NCBI RefSeq assembly: GCF_013415365.1
Contig: NZ_JACBYB010000013.1
Span: 57,022 to 121,021, forward strand
Source: Gemella sp. GL1
Lineage (GTDB): Bacteria; Bacillota; Bacilli; Staphylococcales; Gemellaceae
Length of the DNA stretch: 64,000 nt
Reading direction: 5' to 3'
Each line of letters starts with the position of its first letter. Position 1 is the first letter of the stretch. The notes under the pieces were generated by a model. That model saw only the letters and a program-made list of their open reading frames with translations. It was not told where the DNA came from and did no database searches. The translations under genes and the position numbers were made by a program. Shown here one piece after another: positions 1-9,432 of this stretch.

Positions 1-960
1 ATTAACAAGAAAGGCTGCAATAAAGATCATCATAGGTAAAGTTATTACCGTATTTACTTCTTCTAGCTTACTAACTAGAGAAGCGAAGGCTGAAAATAGG
101 AACATAAACATTACAACAGCTGTTACGGTAAATAATATCCAAACAGCAAATATTGAATAATCTATATTATCAAATAAGCTCTTATACATATCCACATAAG
201 ATGACTTATTGACAGCTAAACCTAGAAGTATAGCCCCTATAGTCATAGTAACTTGAAGAAAAGCTACAGCTACCACGGCAAAAACTTTTCCTGTTATTAA
301 TACTAATGGCTTAACTGTTACTACTAATAATTCCATAGCTCTATTGACCTTTTCTTTAGCTATATTGGTTGCCGCAATAGAGCCGAAAGTAATTATTATA
401 AAGTATACAACAAATGATAGAAAATAAGAAGCTATAAGCCCAAAGGCAAGCTTGTCTGCATCAGCCTCTAAAGATACTAGCTTAGGACTTGGCAAGGTCA
501 TGTTTAGGGCCTCTACCTTGTCATAATCTATTTGATTTTGAGCATAACTATTTTTAGCTAAAAGTCTGTCAAAGATTTTGGCAAAGTTAGAACTTTCAGC
601 CCCACTAAGACTTTGAGATTTTTTTATATATTCATAGGTCTCTCCATCCAAGATGATTGCCTCATCAATAGTTTCAGATTTAAGATCTCCCTCTAATTTA
701 GCTCTATCTGTATATTCTTTGGCCTCTTTCAAGACTGTCTTGTCGAAATTCAAATCCTTAACTATGTAGGCTGAACGCTGAAAGTTTGAGTTATCCTCTG
801 AAGAAAAGAATTTTGCTATAGGATTATTTCCTGCTATGATGTTAGGAATAAATGTAATCCCAAAGGCTAATAGGACATATATTCCTAGGGTTATAAGAGT
901 TGACTTCTTATTTATAAATTGCTTGAACTCAAAATTGAATACTGTTATAAAATTACGCAT
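1..960 (-). CDS. ABC-2 type (NatB-like) exporter permease, 3' end beyond window
   Basis: The frame opens at an ATG (958-960) and stays open to the window edge, so only the N-terminal ~320 residues are visible. It starts MRNFITVFNFEFKQFINKKS, then a membrane segment, then an extracytoplasmic stretch of about 130 residues (NPIAKFFSSEDN.. to ..LPSPKLVSLEADADKLA), then at least four more hydrophobic helices including the conserved AAxNIAKEKVNRAMELLVVTVKP region typical of ABC-2/NatB permeases. The ATG overlaps the last 8 bases of the ATPase gene, so the two are translationally coupled. The family exports Na+ or toxic compounds; the substrate cannot be read from sequence. The C-terminus is outside the window. 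Confidence 0.85.
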   Translation of the reverse strand, partial: MRNFITVFNFEFKQFINKKSTLITLGIYVLLAFGITFIPNIIAGNNPIAKFFSSEDNSNFQRSAYIVKDLNFDKTVLKEAKEYTDRAKLEGDLKSETIDEAIILDGETYEYIKKSQSLSGAESSNFAKIFDRLLAKNSYAQNQIDYDKVEALNMTLPSPKLVSLEADADKLAFGLIASYFLSFVVYFIIITFGSIAATNIAKEKVNRAMELLVVTVKPLVLITGKVFAVVAVAFLQVTMTIGAILLGLAVNKSSYVDMYKSLFDNIDYSIFAVWILFTVTAVVMFMFLFSAFASLVSKLEEVNTVITLPMMIFIAAFLVN

Positions 961-1864
961 TATTTTCACCTACTTTCTCTACAAAAATTTCTTCTAATGT
1001 TGGCTTATATAGCTTAAATTCTTCTATATTATAATTTCTATCTTCTAAATAATTAAGCAGTTCTTTTTTAGCAGTTTGGATCTTAAAGTCTAAAACAAGA
1101 AGTCCCCTATCTACTGAATATTCAATATTCAGCTTAGTTTCTTTCAATTCCTCTAATAATTGGCTGGTAGATAATTCTGAAATACCTAGTAGCATCTTTC
1201 CATGACTATATTCCTTCTTAATATTCTCCAAATTTCCTGCTAGCTCAATACGTCCATCGTTTAGGATGTTGATATATTCACAAAAACTTTCTACAACTGG
1301 CATTTGGTGAGATGAGAAGATAACCAGCTTATCCCTAGCTATAAAATCATTAATAATTTCTTTTAATTTTCCAGTATTCACAGGGTCTAGACCTGAAAAT
1401 GGCTCGTCTAATATTAGAATATCTGGATCGTCAATAACACATTGAATAATCTGTATTTTTTGAGCATTACCCTTGGATAGAGTTTTTAATTGCTTCTTAT
1501 TGTCTTCTAATTCAAAAAAATCTAACCAACGTTTGGCTTCTTTCTTAGCTTCAGACTTAGACATTCCTTTTAATTGGCCGAAGTAAACTAACTGATCAAC
1601 CAAACCTACTCCATCATACATACCACGTTCTTCTGGTAAGTAACCAATCTTCACCTTACTTCTATCAAAGCTCTTTCCATCAAGTAAGATTTCTCCCTTA
1701 TCTGCCTTGAATATATCTAATAAAATACGGAATGATGTAGTCTTACCAGAACCATTAGTTCCAAGATAGGCGTTGGCTAGCCCTGATCTAGCCGTAAAAT
1801 TTACACCTTTTAAGACATCCTTATCGCCAAAAGATTTATGAATATTCCTAAACTCTAGTATCAT
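953..1864 (-). CDS. ABC transporter ATP-binding protein (NatA-like), 303 aa
   Basis: Single nucleotide-binding domain that would power the overlapping ABC-2 permease. Visible motifs are Walker A GTNGSGKTT (about residues 35-43), the signature LSKGNAQKIQI, which is the form common in NatA-type exporters rather than LSGGQ, Walker B ILILDEPFSGLDP (about 149-161) and the H-loop SSHQM. The last ~90 residues form the C-terminal domain usual for this subfamily (ends ..YKPTLEEIFVEKV). The gene is leftward and ends inside the permease start. A GGGAGG-like site precedes the ATG. The region between this gene and the divergent antiporter is AT-rich and carries a T13 run. Drug, bacitracin or Na+ export are all possible. 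Confidence 0.9.
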   Translation of the reverse strand: MILEFRNIHKSFGDKDVLKGVNFTARSGLANAYLGTNGSGKTTSFRILLDIFKADKGEILLDGKSFDRSKVKIGYLPEERGMYDGVGLVDQLVYFGQLKGMSKSEAKKEAKRWLDFFELEDNKKQLKTLSKGNAQKIQIIQCVIDDPDILILDEPFSGLDPVNTGKLKEIINDFIARDKLVIFSSHQMPVVESFCEYINILNDGRIELAGNLENIKKEYSHGKMLLGISELSTSQLLEELKETKLNIEYSVDRGLLVLDFKIQTAKKELLNYLEDRNYNIEEFKLYKPTLEEIFVEKVGENNA

Positions 1865-1958
1865 TCTATTCCCTCCTATAATTTATGAAATCGTTTTTAT
1901 ATCTTTATAGTAACACAAGTGAATGTAAAAGTAAATATTTTATTTTAATTTTCTGTTA

Positions 1959-2042
1959 TTTTTTTTTTTTTCTGAAAATTGTAAATTTTGAAAAATCTTT
2001 ATCAATAATATACAATAATTAGATAAAATAAATTACAAGGAG
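1959..2042 (+). promoter_or_regulatory. Promoter of antiporter gene with upstream T13 tract and strong RBS
   Basis: A -35 TTGAAA (1988-1993) and -10 TACAAT (2011-2016) are separated by 17 bases, followed by AAGGAGG just before the ATG at 2048. A run of 13 T (1959-1971) lies 16 bases upstream of the -35. The promoter call is by eye. Homopolymer runs placed here can act as an UP-like element or vary in length by slippage. Confidence 0.55.
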
Positions 2043-2047
2043 GATTT

Positions 2048-4180
2048 ATGGAAATACTAAATATCTTAGCCGCTCTTGTCGGTCTAGTTATAGTAGGAAC
2101 TCTTTTAAATAATATTTTCCCAAAAATTCCAGCATCTTTATTTCAAATTGTGCTAGGTATATTATTTGCCTTCCTACCTATTTCAGATAAATTTCATTTC
2201 GACCCTGCTACTTTCATAGCTTTAGTAGTAGCACCACTTCTATTTACAGACGCCTATAATATTTCAAGAAGTAAATTTTGGCTTTATAAAAAGCCAATTC
2301 TTCTTATGGCTATTGGGTTAGTCTTAATAACAGTTCTTATCGTTGGATTTATTATCCACCTACTTCTGCCAGACATTCCTGTGTCCGCAGCATTTGCTCT
2401 TGCAGCTATCCTTTCCCCTACTGATGCCATAGCTGTTAAATCAGTAACTAAGGGAATGAAACTCCCTAAAGGACTTATGGATATTCTTGAGGGAGAATCT
2501 TTACTTAACGATGCTGCTGGATTGGTATCTTTCAACATAGCAATAGCTGCTGTTCTTAGCGGAACATTCTCTATAGCAGGTGCAACTCATAGTTTCTTCA
2601 AGGTTGCTTTGGGAGGAGCAATTTTAGGTGCCGCACTAGGAGTTATCTTGGTTAAGATAAAGGAAATGCTAGGTCGCTTTTCTAAAAATGAATCGTCTAC
2701 CTTAGTTATATTCCAGCTGATAACACCTGTCATAGTCTACCTAATAGCAGAGCATACTTTCCACGTTTCAGGTATTGTGGCGGTAGTTATGACGGCTCTA
2801 GTTTATAACCTAGAAAAAGATATATTCCAAAGAGAAAATATTAACTCTGAACCCGCTCTTTTAATAGCCAATAATCAAACAACAATTGCCTTTATACTAA
2901 ATGGATTTGTTTTTGTATTTTTAGGTTATTTATTACCAGATATTTTCAATAGTGTACTAAGTAATCCACAAATAAATATTTACCTAGTCATATTATATAT
3001 AATTATTATAACAGTAGCTATGATGCTGGTTAGATTTTTATTTGTCTATATTTTCTATATACAATTCCCTAGGCATTCTTTCTCATCTATACAAAGACTA
3101 ACTCAAAGTATTGCAGAAAGAAAGCTAGATATAGGTAATTATAACCGCTTTGAATATGCCTTGATAACTTCTCTAAGTGGTATCCATGGTACTATAACAA
3201 TAGCTACCGCCCTTATGATACCTTTAACTATAGCCTCTAGTGGTCATGACTTCCCTCTAAGATCTACCTTACTATTTATTGCAGGTTCTGTTGTAATGGC
3301 ATCAATTATTATAGGAACTCTTTTCCTTCCTCTAGTTGTTAAAGATAGCCAGCAAGAGAGCAAAGAATTTTCTGCAGAAGAAATTCGTAGTCAGGCTATT
3401 CTTGAAAGTATCAAAATTTTAGAAAAAAATAAAAAACCTTACACGGTTATTGCCTCTGCTAATACCGATGACACTAGCGCTAAAGAGCAAATTGCTTATG
3501 CCATGATTATAAAGAAATTGTATGAGCAAGCAATCTTCTACACTGATGAAATTGAATATAAATTAGTGCAAGAAAAATTCTTAGAACTTTATAAAGAAAT
3601 AGAAAAAAAAGAAAAAGAAAAGCTTAAGGAATTTAAGGATCAAGGGAAATATAGTGAACTACTTATAACTATTCAAGAAATTAGGCATTTAAGAAGGGCA
3701 AAACTAGTTACCTATAATATTCTTAAACAAATAATTATTCAAATAAGATTGGCACGAAAAGAAGGTAGAATGAAATCCATAATTAGACTAGAAACCTTTA
3801 AATCTAGACTAAAAAATAGAGATTTAAACCTAGTAACCCAAGCTATTACTGATCAGTTCAAGGATTATCGAAATATTACCAATGAATTCGATAGAGTTTC
3901 AGAAAATATTATAGCTGACCTAGATGATAATTATCCAGACATACTTAAGAATATGGTTAATACTATTTTTTCTAACTTTAAAAATGTCTTATTTATAAGA
4001 TTTATAAATGAGCCTGAATCATATCGCCATTCTTATGAAGATATGTGGGTTTTAGCCATTAGTATTCAAAAAGAAATTATTATGAAAATGAGAAATTCAA
4101 GGCAAATTTCTTTTGAAGAAGCTGATATCATTTTCAAGGAAATAAATTATGCAGAGGCACTTTTATTTACACATGAATAA
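2048..4180 (+). CDS. Cation/proton antiporter, CPA1 family (NhaP-like), 710 aa
   Basis: Integral membrane Na+(K+)/H+ antiporter. Residues 1-430 are about 12 hydrophobic helices and carry the CPA1 core signatures, including LSPTDAIAVKSV (about 122-133, transport-site aspartate) and LEGESLLNDAAGLVSFNIA (about 147-165). Residues ~440-710 form a long charged cytoplasmic region rich in helices and Lys/Glu, which is larger than in plain NhaP and probably regulatory. The AAGGAGG ribosome site is 5 bases before the ATG. It is monocistronic by layout: divergent from the ABC pair and followed by a separate promoter for the reductase gene. Na+ versus K+ specificity cannot be told from sequence. Confidence 0.93.
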   Translation: MEILNILAALVGLVIVGTLLNNIFPKIPASLFQIVLGILFAFLPISDKFHFDPATFIALVVAPLLFTDAYNISRSKFWLYKKPILLMAIGLVLITVLIVGFIIHLLLPDIPVSAAFALAAILSPTDAIAVKSVTKGMKLPKGLMDILEGESLLNDAAGLVSFNIAIAAVLSGTFSIAGATHSFFKVALGGAILGAALGVILVKIKEMLGRFSKNESSTLVIFQLITPVIVYLIAEHTFHVSGIVAVVMTALVYNLEKDIFQRENINSEPALLIANNQTTIAFILNGFVFVFLGYLLPDIFNSVLSNPQINIYLVILYIIIITVAMMLVRFLFVYIFYIQFPRHSFSSIQRLTQSIAERKLDIGNYNRFEYALITSLSGIHGTITIATALMIPLTIASSGHDFPLRSTLLFIAGSVVMASIIIGTLFLPLVVKDSQQESKEFSAEEIRSQAILESIKILEKNKKPYTVIASANTDDTSAKEQIAYAMIIKKLYEQAIFYTDEIEYKLVQEKFLELYKEIEKKEKEKLKEFKDQGKYSELLITIQEIRHLRRAKLVTYNILKQIIIQIRLARKEGRMKSIIRLETFKSRLKNRDLNLVTQAITDQFKDYRNITNEFDRVSENIIADLDDNYPDILKNMVNTIFSNFKNVLFIRFINEPESYRHSYEDMWVLAISIQKEIIMKMRNSRQISFEEADIIFKEINYAEALLFTHE

Positions 4181-4274
4181 ATAATTTTCAATATAGAATA
4201 ATGGAAAATCTCTTGATTTTTTATTTTTTAAGATAATGCTATAATATTATAGATATTAAATTTAGGAGCTGTAT

Positions 4275-5270
4275 ATGACAAAAAAAATTCATGATATAAC
4301 AATAATTGGAGCTGGACCTGTTGGTCTATTCGCTGCCTTTTACGCAGGACTTAGGGGGGCTAGTGTCAACATTATAGAAGCTTTATCTGAACTAGGCGGT
4401 AAACCGGCTATTCTTTATCCAGAAAAAATGATTTACGATATAGCTGCCTACCCTGCCATCACAGGAAGAGAGCTTACAAAAAATCTACTTGAACAATTAG
4501 AGCGATTTAAAGACACTACCCAAATCTCCCTAAAGGAAGAAGTAAAATATTTTGAAAAAGAAGATGGCATATTCAAGATAGTTACCAACAAAACTCAGCA
4601 TTTTTCCAAAGCCATCATTATCGCCTGCGGAACAGGAGCATTTTCCCCAAGGGTACTTGGCCTTGATGGAGAAGAGAATTTTGCTGATAAATCTCTATTC
4701 TACAATGTTACTAGATTAGAAGATTTCAAAAATAAGAATGTGGTAATTTGTGGGGGTGGAGATTCTGCGGTTGATTGGGCCTTGGCACTAGAACCATTAG
4801 CTAAAAGCGTGACTATAATCCATAGGCGAGATAGTTTCAGAGCTCATGAATATAGCCTTGAACTATTGGAAAAATCTAGCGTTAAAATCCTTACTCCTTA
4901 TCTAGCTAAAGAGCTTAAGGGAAATGATGGTCAACTAAGATCTATAAACATAGAAAAAGTTAAATCAGACGAACTTCTGGAGCTGAATTTAGATAATCTT
5001 ATAGTATCTTACGGCTTCAAGTCATCAAATAAAAATTTAAAAAATTGGAATATTGATCATAAATTATCAAGTATCTTCACTTCAAACTTACTAGAAACAA
5101 ATATGGAGGGAGTTTACGCTATTGGTGATGCTGCTAGCTATGATGGAAAAATCGATCTAATTGCTATAGGTTTTGGGGAGGCACCTATTGCTGTAAGCCA
5201 AGCCCTACTCTATATCAATCCAAATGCAAAACTAAGAAGTTTACACTCTACATCCTTGATAAAAGAATAA
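4275..5270 (+). CDS. Ferredoxin/flavodoxin--NADP+ reductase, thioredoxin-reductase-like type (YumC-like), 331 aa
   Basis: FAD-dependent reductase that moves electrons between NADPH and ferredoxin or flavodoxin in the cytoplasm. An N-terminal FAD dinucleotide motif [14 protein letters not shown] (about 12-25) and an internal NADPH motif [11 protein letters not shown] (about 158-168) are present, with the C-terminal FAD contact YAIGDAA. The CxxC pair of true thioredoxin reductase is absent, and the length fits the FNR type 2 family. The start is supported by AGGAG about 6 bases upstream; a TATAAT at about 4240 is a likely -10. It is followed by a bidirectional terminator shared with the convergent esterase gene. 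Confidence 0.92.
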   Translation: MTKKIHDITIIGAGPVGLFAAFYAGLRGASVNIIEALSELGGKPAILYPEKMIYDIAAYPAITGRELTKNLLEQLERFKDTTQISLKEEVKYFEKEDGIFKIVTNKTQHFSKAIIIACGTGAFSPRVLGLDGEENFADKSLFYNVTRLEDFKNKNVVICGGGDSAVDWALALEPLAKSVTIIHRRDSFRAHEYSLELLEKSSVKILTPYLAKELKGNDGQLRSINIEKVKSDELLELNLDNLIVSYGFKSSNKNLKNWNIDHKLSSIFTSNLLETNMEGVYAIGDAASYDGKIDLIAIGFGEAPIAVSQALLYINPNAKLRSLHSTSLIKE

Positions 5271-5299
5271 ATTTACTATGATGAAAACTTGAAATATAA

Positions 5300-5331
5300 A
5301 AAGACAGAAGTTGATAGCAACTCCTGTCTTT
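5300..5331. terminator. Bidirectional intrinsic terminator
   Basis: Arms AAAGACAGAAGTTG and CAACTCCTGTCTTT with one internal mismatch close on an ATAG loop, flanked by A and T runs. It lies between the convergent reductase and esterase genes and can serve both. Confidence 0.85.
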
Positions 5332-5335
5332 ATTT

Positions 5336-6076
5336 TTATAAGAACAATTTTCCTAGGAAGTAAGGCATTTGAATTCTCCACCAATCCCAGTCATGGGCAA
5401 CATCTTCTCCCCATACATCAAACCAAGCCGGAATATTTTTCTCTTCGAAGGCTTTTCTTAGACTAAAGAATGAATCTAAACCATCTTGCTCCCAAGGTCC
5501 AAGTCCTGTACAGACGATAACATCTGCCGAACGATATTTATCAATAAACCAAGCATCATTTTGATGCCAAATGTTATCACTTGGTGAATTTGAGAAGAGT
5601 GCCTCATCATCTCCATATTCTCCAACAAAGAATCTTACATCATAGACTCCACTTAAGGCTACAACTTTTTGGAATACATCTGGGTGTTGTAGGAAAATAT
5701 TGAATGAATGATAAGCTCCCATTGAACAACCAGTAGCCATAAATGGATCAAACCAATTTGTTTTGTGTTTGATAAATGGCACAGCCTCATTAATCACATA
5801 ACGTTCATAGGCTCTGTGCATTTGAGCTCTGTCGTGCCCTGATTTCCACTCACATTCCCATGACTCATTGTCCACACTTTGTAGTGTAAAAAATTGTACT
5901 AATCCTGCATTTATATAGTCTTTGCAGGCATCAATCATTCCAAAATCAAAATATTCATTATGAGTTCCCCCAGTCGATGGGAATACTACTACAGGTAAAC
6001 CTGCATTACCATACCTATTAAGGTACATTTCTCTATTAAGTTCACCAGACCACTGGCTTAAATTTTCAACATGCAT
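5336..6076 (-). CDS. Putative esterase, alpha/beta-hydrolase fold, 246 aa
   Basis: Cytoplasmic esterase-like hydrolase with no signal peptide. The nucleophile elbow is GCSMGAYHS (about residues 116-124), and the C-terminal AHDWDWWRIQMPYFL supplies the probable catalytic His. The N-terminal region LPVVVFPSTGGTHNEYFDFG is the oxyanion side. Family resemblance is to the poorly characterised esterases related to COG4947. It is the last gene of a leftward operon, 9 bases after the first ATP-grasp copy, so it likely acts on the product or precursor of those ligases. Substrate unknown. Confidence 0.8.
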   Translation of the reverse strand: MHVENLSQWSGELNREMYLNRYGNAGLPVVVFPSTGGTHNEYFDFGMIDACKDYINAGLVQFFTLQSVDNESWECEWKSGHDRAQMHRAYERYVINEAVPFIKHKTNWFDPFMATGCSMGAYHSFNIFLQHPDVFQKVVALSGVYDVRFFVGEYGDDEALFSNSPSDNIWHQNDAWFIDKYRSADVIVCTGLGPWEQDGLDSFFSLRKAFEEKNIPAWFDVWGEDVAHDWDWWRIQMPYFLGKLFL

Positions 6077-6085
6077 AGCTATCTC

Positions 6086-7246
6086 CTATTTTCTTTTGTG
6101 GATAAATTCCACTAACTCATCTGCTTTTTTTCTAGTATCACTGATTGCTATGAATGCCTCATCTCCCATAATATCTGAGAAAATTTTTGGCAGTTTCATA
6201 GACATCTTAATACAATCTCCGTACTTAGCATAAATTTCTTCATGGCTATGTACATATTCTACACCGTCACGTCTTGAAACACTTGAGGCGTATTTAGATT
6301 TAAAGACAGGTTTCTCTTCTAGCTTACCTGTTACAATCTGTGCATAAACTTTGTATAAGTCGCCGGAAATTGAGTGGTTATAAAGGTCAATTGAGTGACC
6401 ACCAGACGACCTATTGTTATATTCGATAACAACATATTCTCCATTTTTCTTTCTAAAGAATTCAATATGGAAAAATCTTTCCTTCATTCCAAAGGCCTTA
6501 ACAATATCACGACCATATTTCTGAAGTTTTGGATCAACCTTATCCACTACTGTAAAGGAAGAATCCTTACCATTAATTTGATTTAAGGTCGGAATATTGT
6601 AGTAGAAACTTGTCTCATACACTATGTTCCCATCAGCATCAAGCAGTCCATCATAAGTACATAATTCCGCATTATCAACAAATGGTTCTAAGAAGTAATT
6701 TACTCCGTCCCAGTTTTCCAAGAAGAAATCAGCATCTTTCTTATTTTCTATCTTGTATGTAGCCGAAGTCCCAACCCCGTGGTCAGGTTTAGCTATAAAT
6801 GGATACTTAAGTGTTTTTAAAGCTTTTTTGAAATCTTTTTCATCCTCAACCAAGTATCCTTCTACTACAGGAAGACCTGCTTTCTTGAATATACTCTTCA
6901 TTCTCGACTTATACATTGTTTTTGTTAAATCTTTGAGTTTAGGACCTGTTACATTAAATTGCTCACGCAATTCAGCATCATTAACCAACCAGTGCTCTGT
7001 GTTAGATTCAATTCTATCAATCGGTCCATGCTTGAAGATTAGGAAAGCCACACCTCTTTTTACTTCTTCAAGATTTTCCATATTCTCTACTTTATAATAC
7101 TCTGTCAATGCATATTTTAGATTGTCTGATAATTCCTCATAGGGAGTGTCTCCAATACCTAAAACATTCACCCCTTCTTCTTTCAGCCTTAATGCAAAAT
7201 ATTGCAAGTTACTTGGAAAGTTTGGTGATGTTATTAAAAAATTCAT
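6086..7246 (-). CDS. ATP-grasp ligase, tandem copy B, 386 aa
   Basis: ATP-grasp enzyme that would form an acyl-phosphate and join it to an amine or similar nucleophile. It has an N-terminal PreATP-like domain (1-110), ATP-grasp core with PFIAKPDHGVGTSATYKI (about 147-164) and the Mg-binding end VIEYNNRSSGGHSIDLYN. I start at MNFLITSPNF because the neighbouring paralogue begins exactly there; an in-frame upstream ATG would add 11 residues and GGAGG lies nearer that one, so the start is uncertain. The first 99 residues equal those of copy A; differences cluster at about 100-106, 212-250 and the C-terminus. Substrate unknown. Confidence 0.8.
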   Translation of the reverse strand: MNFLITSPNFPSNLQYFALRLKEEGVNVLGIGDTPYEELSDNLKYALTEYYKVENMENLEEVKRGVAFLIFKHGPIDRIESNTEHWLVNDAELREQFNVTGPKLKDLTKTMYKSRMKSIFKKAGLPVVEGYLVEDEKDFKKALKTLKYPFIAKPDHGVGTSATYKIENKKDADFFLENWDGVNYFLEPFVDNAELCTYDGLLDADGNIVYETSFYYNIPTLNQINGKDSSFTVVDKVDPKLQKYGRDIVKAFGMKERFFHIEFFRKKNGEYVVIEYNNRSSGGHSIDLYNHSISGDLYKVYAQIVTGKLEEKPVFKSKYASSVSRRDGVEYVHSHEEIYAKYGDCIKMSMKLPKIFSDIMGDEAFIAISDTRKKADELVEFIHKRK

Positions 7247-7317
7247 ATTCTTCATCATATTTTTATTCATAACCTCCACTTTTCTCTATATTTTTATATC
7301 CTTATGAACAAATATTC

Positions 7318-8478
7318 CTATCTTCTCTTATGGATAAAAGCTACTAATTCATCTGCTTCTTTTTTAGTGTCGCTAAGAATTACGAATACCTCATCTCCCA
7401 TGATTTCTGAGAAAACTTTTGGCAGTCTCATAGACATCTTAATATCCTCTCCATACTTAGCATGGATTTCTTCATTACTATGTACATATTCTACACCGTC
7501 ACGTCTTGAAACACTTGAGGCGTATTTAGATTTAAAGACAGGTTTCTCTTCTAACTTACCTGTTACAATCTGTGCATAAACTTTGTATAAGTCGTCAGAT
7601 ATTGCGTAGTTATAAAGGTCAATTGAGTGACCACCAGCCGACCTATTGTTATATTCGATAACAACATATTCTCCATTTTTCTTTCTAAAGAATTCAATAT
7701 GGAAAAATCTTTCCTTCATTCCAAAGGCCTTAACAATATCACGACCATATTTCTGAAGTTTTGGATCCATTTTAGACTCTACTACGTAAGAATAGTCAGC
7801 TCCATTAGTGTGTTCTAAAGTTGTAGTGTTGTAGTAGAAACTTGTCTCATAAACAACCTCTCCATCAGCACCAATCAGTCCATCATAAGTACATAATTCC
7901 GCATTATCAACAAATGGTTCTAAGAAGTAATTTACTCCGTCCCAGTTTTCCAAGAAGAAATCAGCATCTTTCTTATTTTCTATCTTGTATGTAGCCGAAG
8001 TCCCAACCCCGTGGTCAGGTTTAGCTATAAATGGATACTTAAGTGTTTTTAAAGCCTTTTTGAAGTCTTTTTCACTCTTAACCAAGTATCCTTCTACTAC
8101 AGGAAGACCTGCTTTCTTGAATATACTCTTCATTCTCGACTTATACATTGTTTTTGTTAAATCATTGGGTCTAACACCGGGTACATTAAATTGCTCACGC
8201 AATTCAGCATCATTAACCAACCAGTGCTCTGTGTTAGATTCAATTCTATCAATCGGTCCATGCTTGAAGATTAGGAAAGCCACACCTCTTTTTACTTCTT
8301 CAAGATTTTCCATATTCTCTACTTTATAATACTCTGTCAATGCATATTTTAGATTGTCTGATAATTCCTCATAGGGAGTGTCTCCAATACCTAAAACATT
8401 TACCCCTTCTTCTTTCAGCCTTAATGCAAAATATTGCAAGTTACTTGGAAAGTTTGGTGATGTTATTAAAAAATTCAT
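7318..8478 (-). CDS. ATP-grasp ligase, tandem copy A, 386 aa
   Basis: Paralogue of the next gene, repeated at 1232-base spacing and nearly identical over long stretches of DNA. An AGAGG site precedes the ATG. The ATP-binding segment (about 147-164) and the terminal N-N-R-S-A-G-G-H Mg/ATP motif are intact, so both copies look active. Copy-specific differences are concentrated in the loop after position 99 (PGVRPND here against TGPKLKD) and in a roughly 40-residue segment around YETSFYYNTTTLEHTNG. That suggests two substrate specificities kept on a common scaffold. It lies between an esterase-fold gene upstream and copy B downstream, with short spacers. Confidence 0.82.
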   Translation of the reverse strand: MNFLITSPNFPSNLQYFALRLKEEGVNVLGIGDTPYEELSDNLKYALTEYYKVENMENLEEVKRGVAFLIFKHGPIDRIESNTEHWLVNDAELREQFNVPGVRPNDLTKTMYKSRMKSIFKKAGLPVVEGYLVKSEKDFKKALKTLKYPFIAKPDHGVGTSATYKIENKKDADFFLENWDGVNYFLEPFVDNAELCTYDGLIGADGEVVYETSFYYNTTTLEHTNGADYSYVVESKMDPKLQKYGRDIVKAFGMKERFFHIEFFRKKNGEYVVIEYNNRSAGGHSIDLYNYAISDDLYKVYAQIVTGKLEEKPVFKSKYASSVSRRDGVEYVHSNEEIHAKYGEDIKMSMRLPKVFSEIMGDEVFVILSDTKKEADELVAFIHKRR

Positions 8479-8531
8479 ATTCCTCTACCTCATATTATAT
8501 TCTTCATTAATTTTCTATATTAATATTCTGA

Positions 8532-9350
8532 TTACCAGTTTTCACTTAAAAATCTTAGACATTCTGGTAAGTATTTAGCCCATTCTTCTTCTGTGTGCCT
8601 TCCATCTGCAGCGACAAGCAATTTAATCTTATCTATAGATAGACCTGCCTCTAATAATTGTTTGTAATATAACAATGACTCATCAATATAAGCTTGTTTT
8701 AAATTATCAAAAGTTAGGGTTTTATCCGTATCGTCACCTTCTTGAGTACCTACTTGAATAAATACTCTTTGTTCTGTGTTTATAGCATTTCTTTCAATAT
8801 ATCTAGCAAAATCTGCCCTTGTCAGCCAATTGGCCGAAGAAAAAATACCTAGTCCCCCAATTTGCTCCTTATATTCTATCCCCATAAATTGGGAAATATT
8901 AGCTCCCAGAGAAGAACCTATCATGGCCGTATGCTTAGCATCAGACTTAGTTCTATAGGTTTGGTCAATAAAAGGTTTCACTCTGTTCATCACGAAATCA
9001 GCATATTCTCCTCCTCTTCCACCAAACTTGATAGAACCTGCGAAGGCTAAAGAGCCAAACTTCCAAGCAGAATATTCGAACATTCTTTGTTCTTCTCCAT
9101 TATCTATAGCTACTATAATCATCTTAGGTAAATCCGGATTCTTTTTAATGGCATGAACAGTTTTCCATGAATGTCCTGAATAGGCCTCTCTGGAATGAAA
9201 AACATTCTGTCCGTCATGCATATAAACTACAGGGTATGTTTGGTCAGAATCTGCATATCCCTTGGGTAGTAACACCCTAATCCTTCTGTTACCGAAAGCA
9301 AATGGTAGCCTATGTGTTTTTAATTCTAAATAAAAATAAGAATTGTTCAT
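8532..9350 (-). CDS. Putative esterase (Fes/esterase D-like alpha/beta hydrolase), 272 aa
   Basis: First gene of the esterase/ATP-grasp operon. The N-terminal RIRVLLPKGYADSDQTYPVV followed by YMHDGQNVF is typical of the PF00756 esterase family; the nucleophile elbow is MIGSSLGANIS (about residues 142-152), and the C-terminal ADGRHTEEEWAKYLP carries the probable catalytic His. No signal peptide is seen, so it acts in the cytosol. It is not closely similar to the esterase at the other end of the operon, so the pair is not a simple duplication. Function in the pathway is inferred only from the neighbourhood. Confidence 0.8.
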   Translation of the reverse strand: MNNSYFYLELKTHRLPFAFGNRRIRVLLPKGYADSDQTYPVVYMHDGQNVFHSREAYSGHSWKTVHAIKKNPDLPKMIIVAIDNGEEQRMFEYSAWKFGSLAFAGSIKFGGRGGEYADFVMNRVKPFIDQTYRTKSDAKHTAMIGSSLGANISQFMGIEYKEQIGGLGIFSSANWLTRADFARYIERNAINTEQRVFIQVGTQEGDDTDKTLTFDNLKQAYIDESLLYYKQLLEAGLSIDKIKLLVAADGRHTEEEWAKYLPECLRFLSENW

Positions 9351-9372
9351 TATCTCTCCTTGAAAAAATTTT

Positions 9373-9432
9373 TTACTTTAATGAAAGGGCCATGGCCGAA
9401 CTAAAAACTTTTAAAAACTTTTTATTTTTCAT
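9373..9432 (-). pseudogene. 19-codon remnant resembling a lipoprotein/secreted-protein signal peptide
   Basis: A GGGAG site followed after 9 bases by an ATG opens MKNKKFLKVFSSAMALSLK and then stops at TAA. The Lys-rich start and hydrophobic core look like the first half of a signal peptide that stops before any cleavage site or lipobox. It may be the only surviving piece of a substrate-binding lipoprotein gene, perhaps of the Opp system whose debris lies at 13.3-13.9 kb. Alternatively it is a chance short frame. Confidence 0.35.

Noticed and set aside
7304..8329. Plus-strand frames opposite both ATP-grasp genes
   Set aside because: They occur identically opposite the duplicated genes and have no ribosome sites; shadows of the coding strand.
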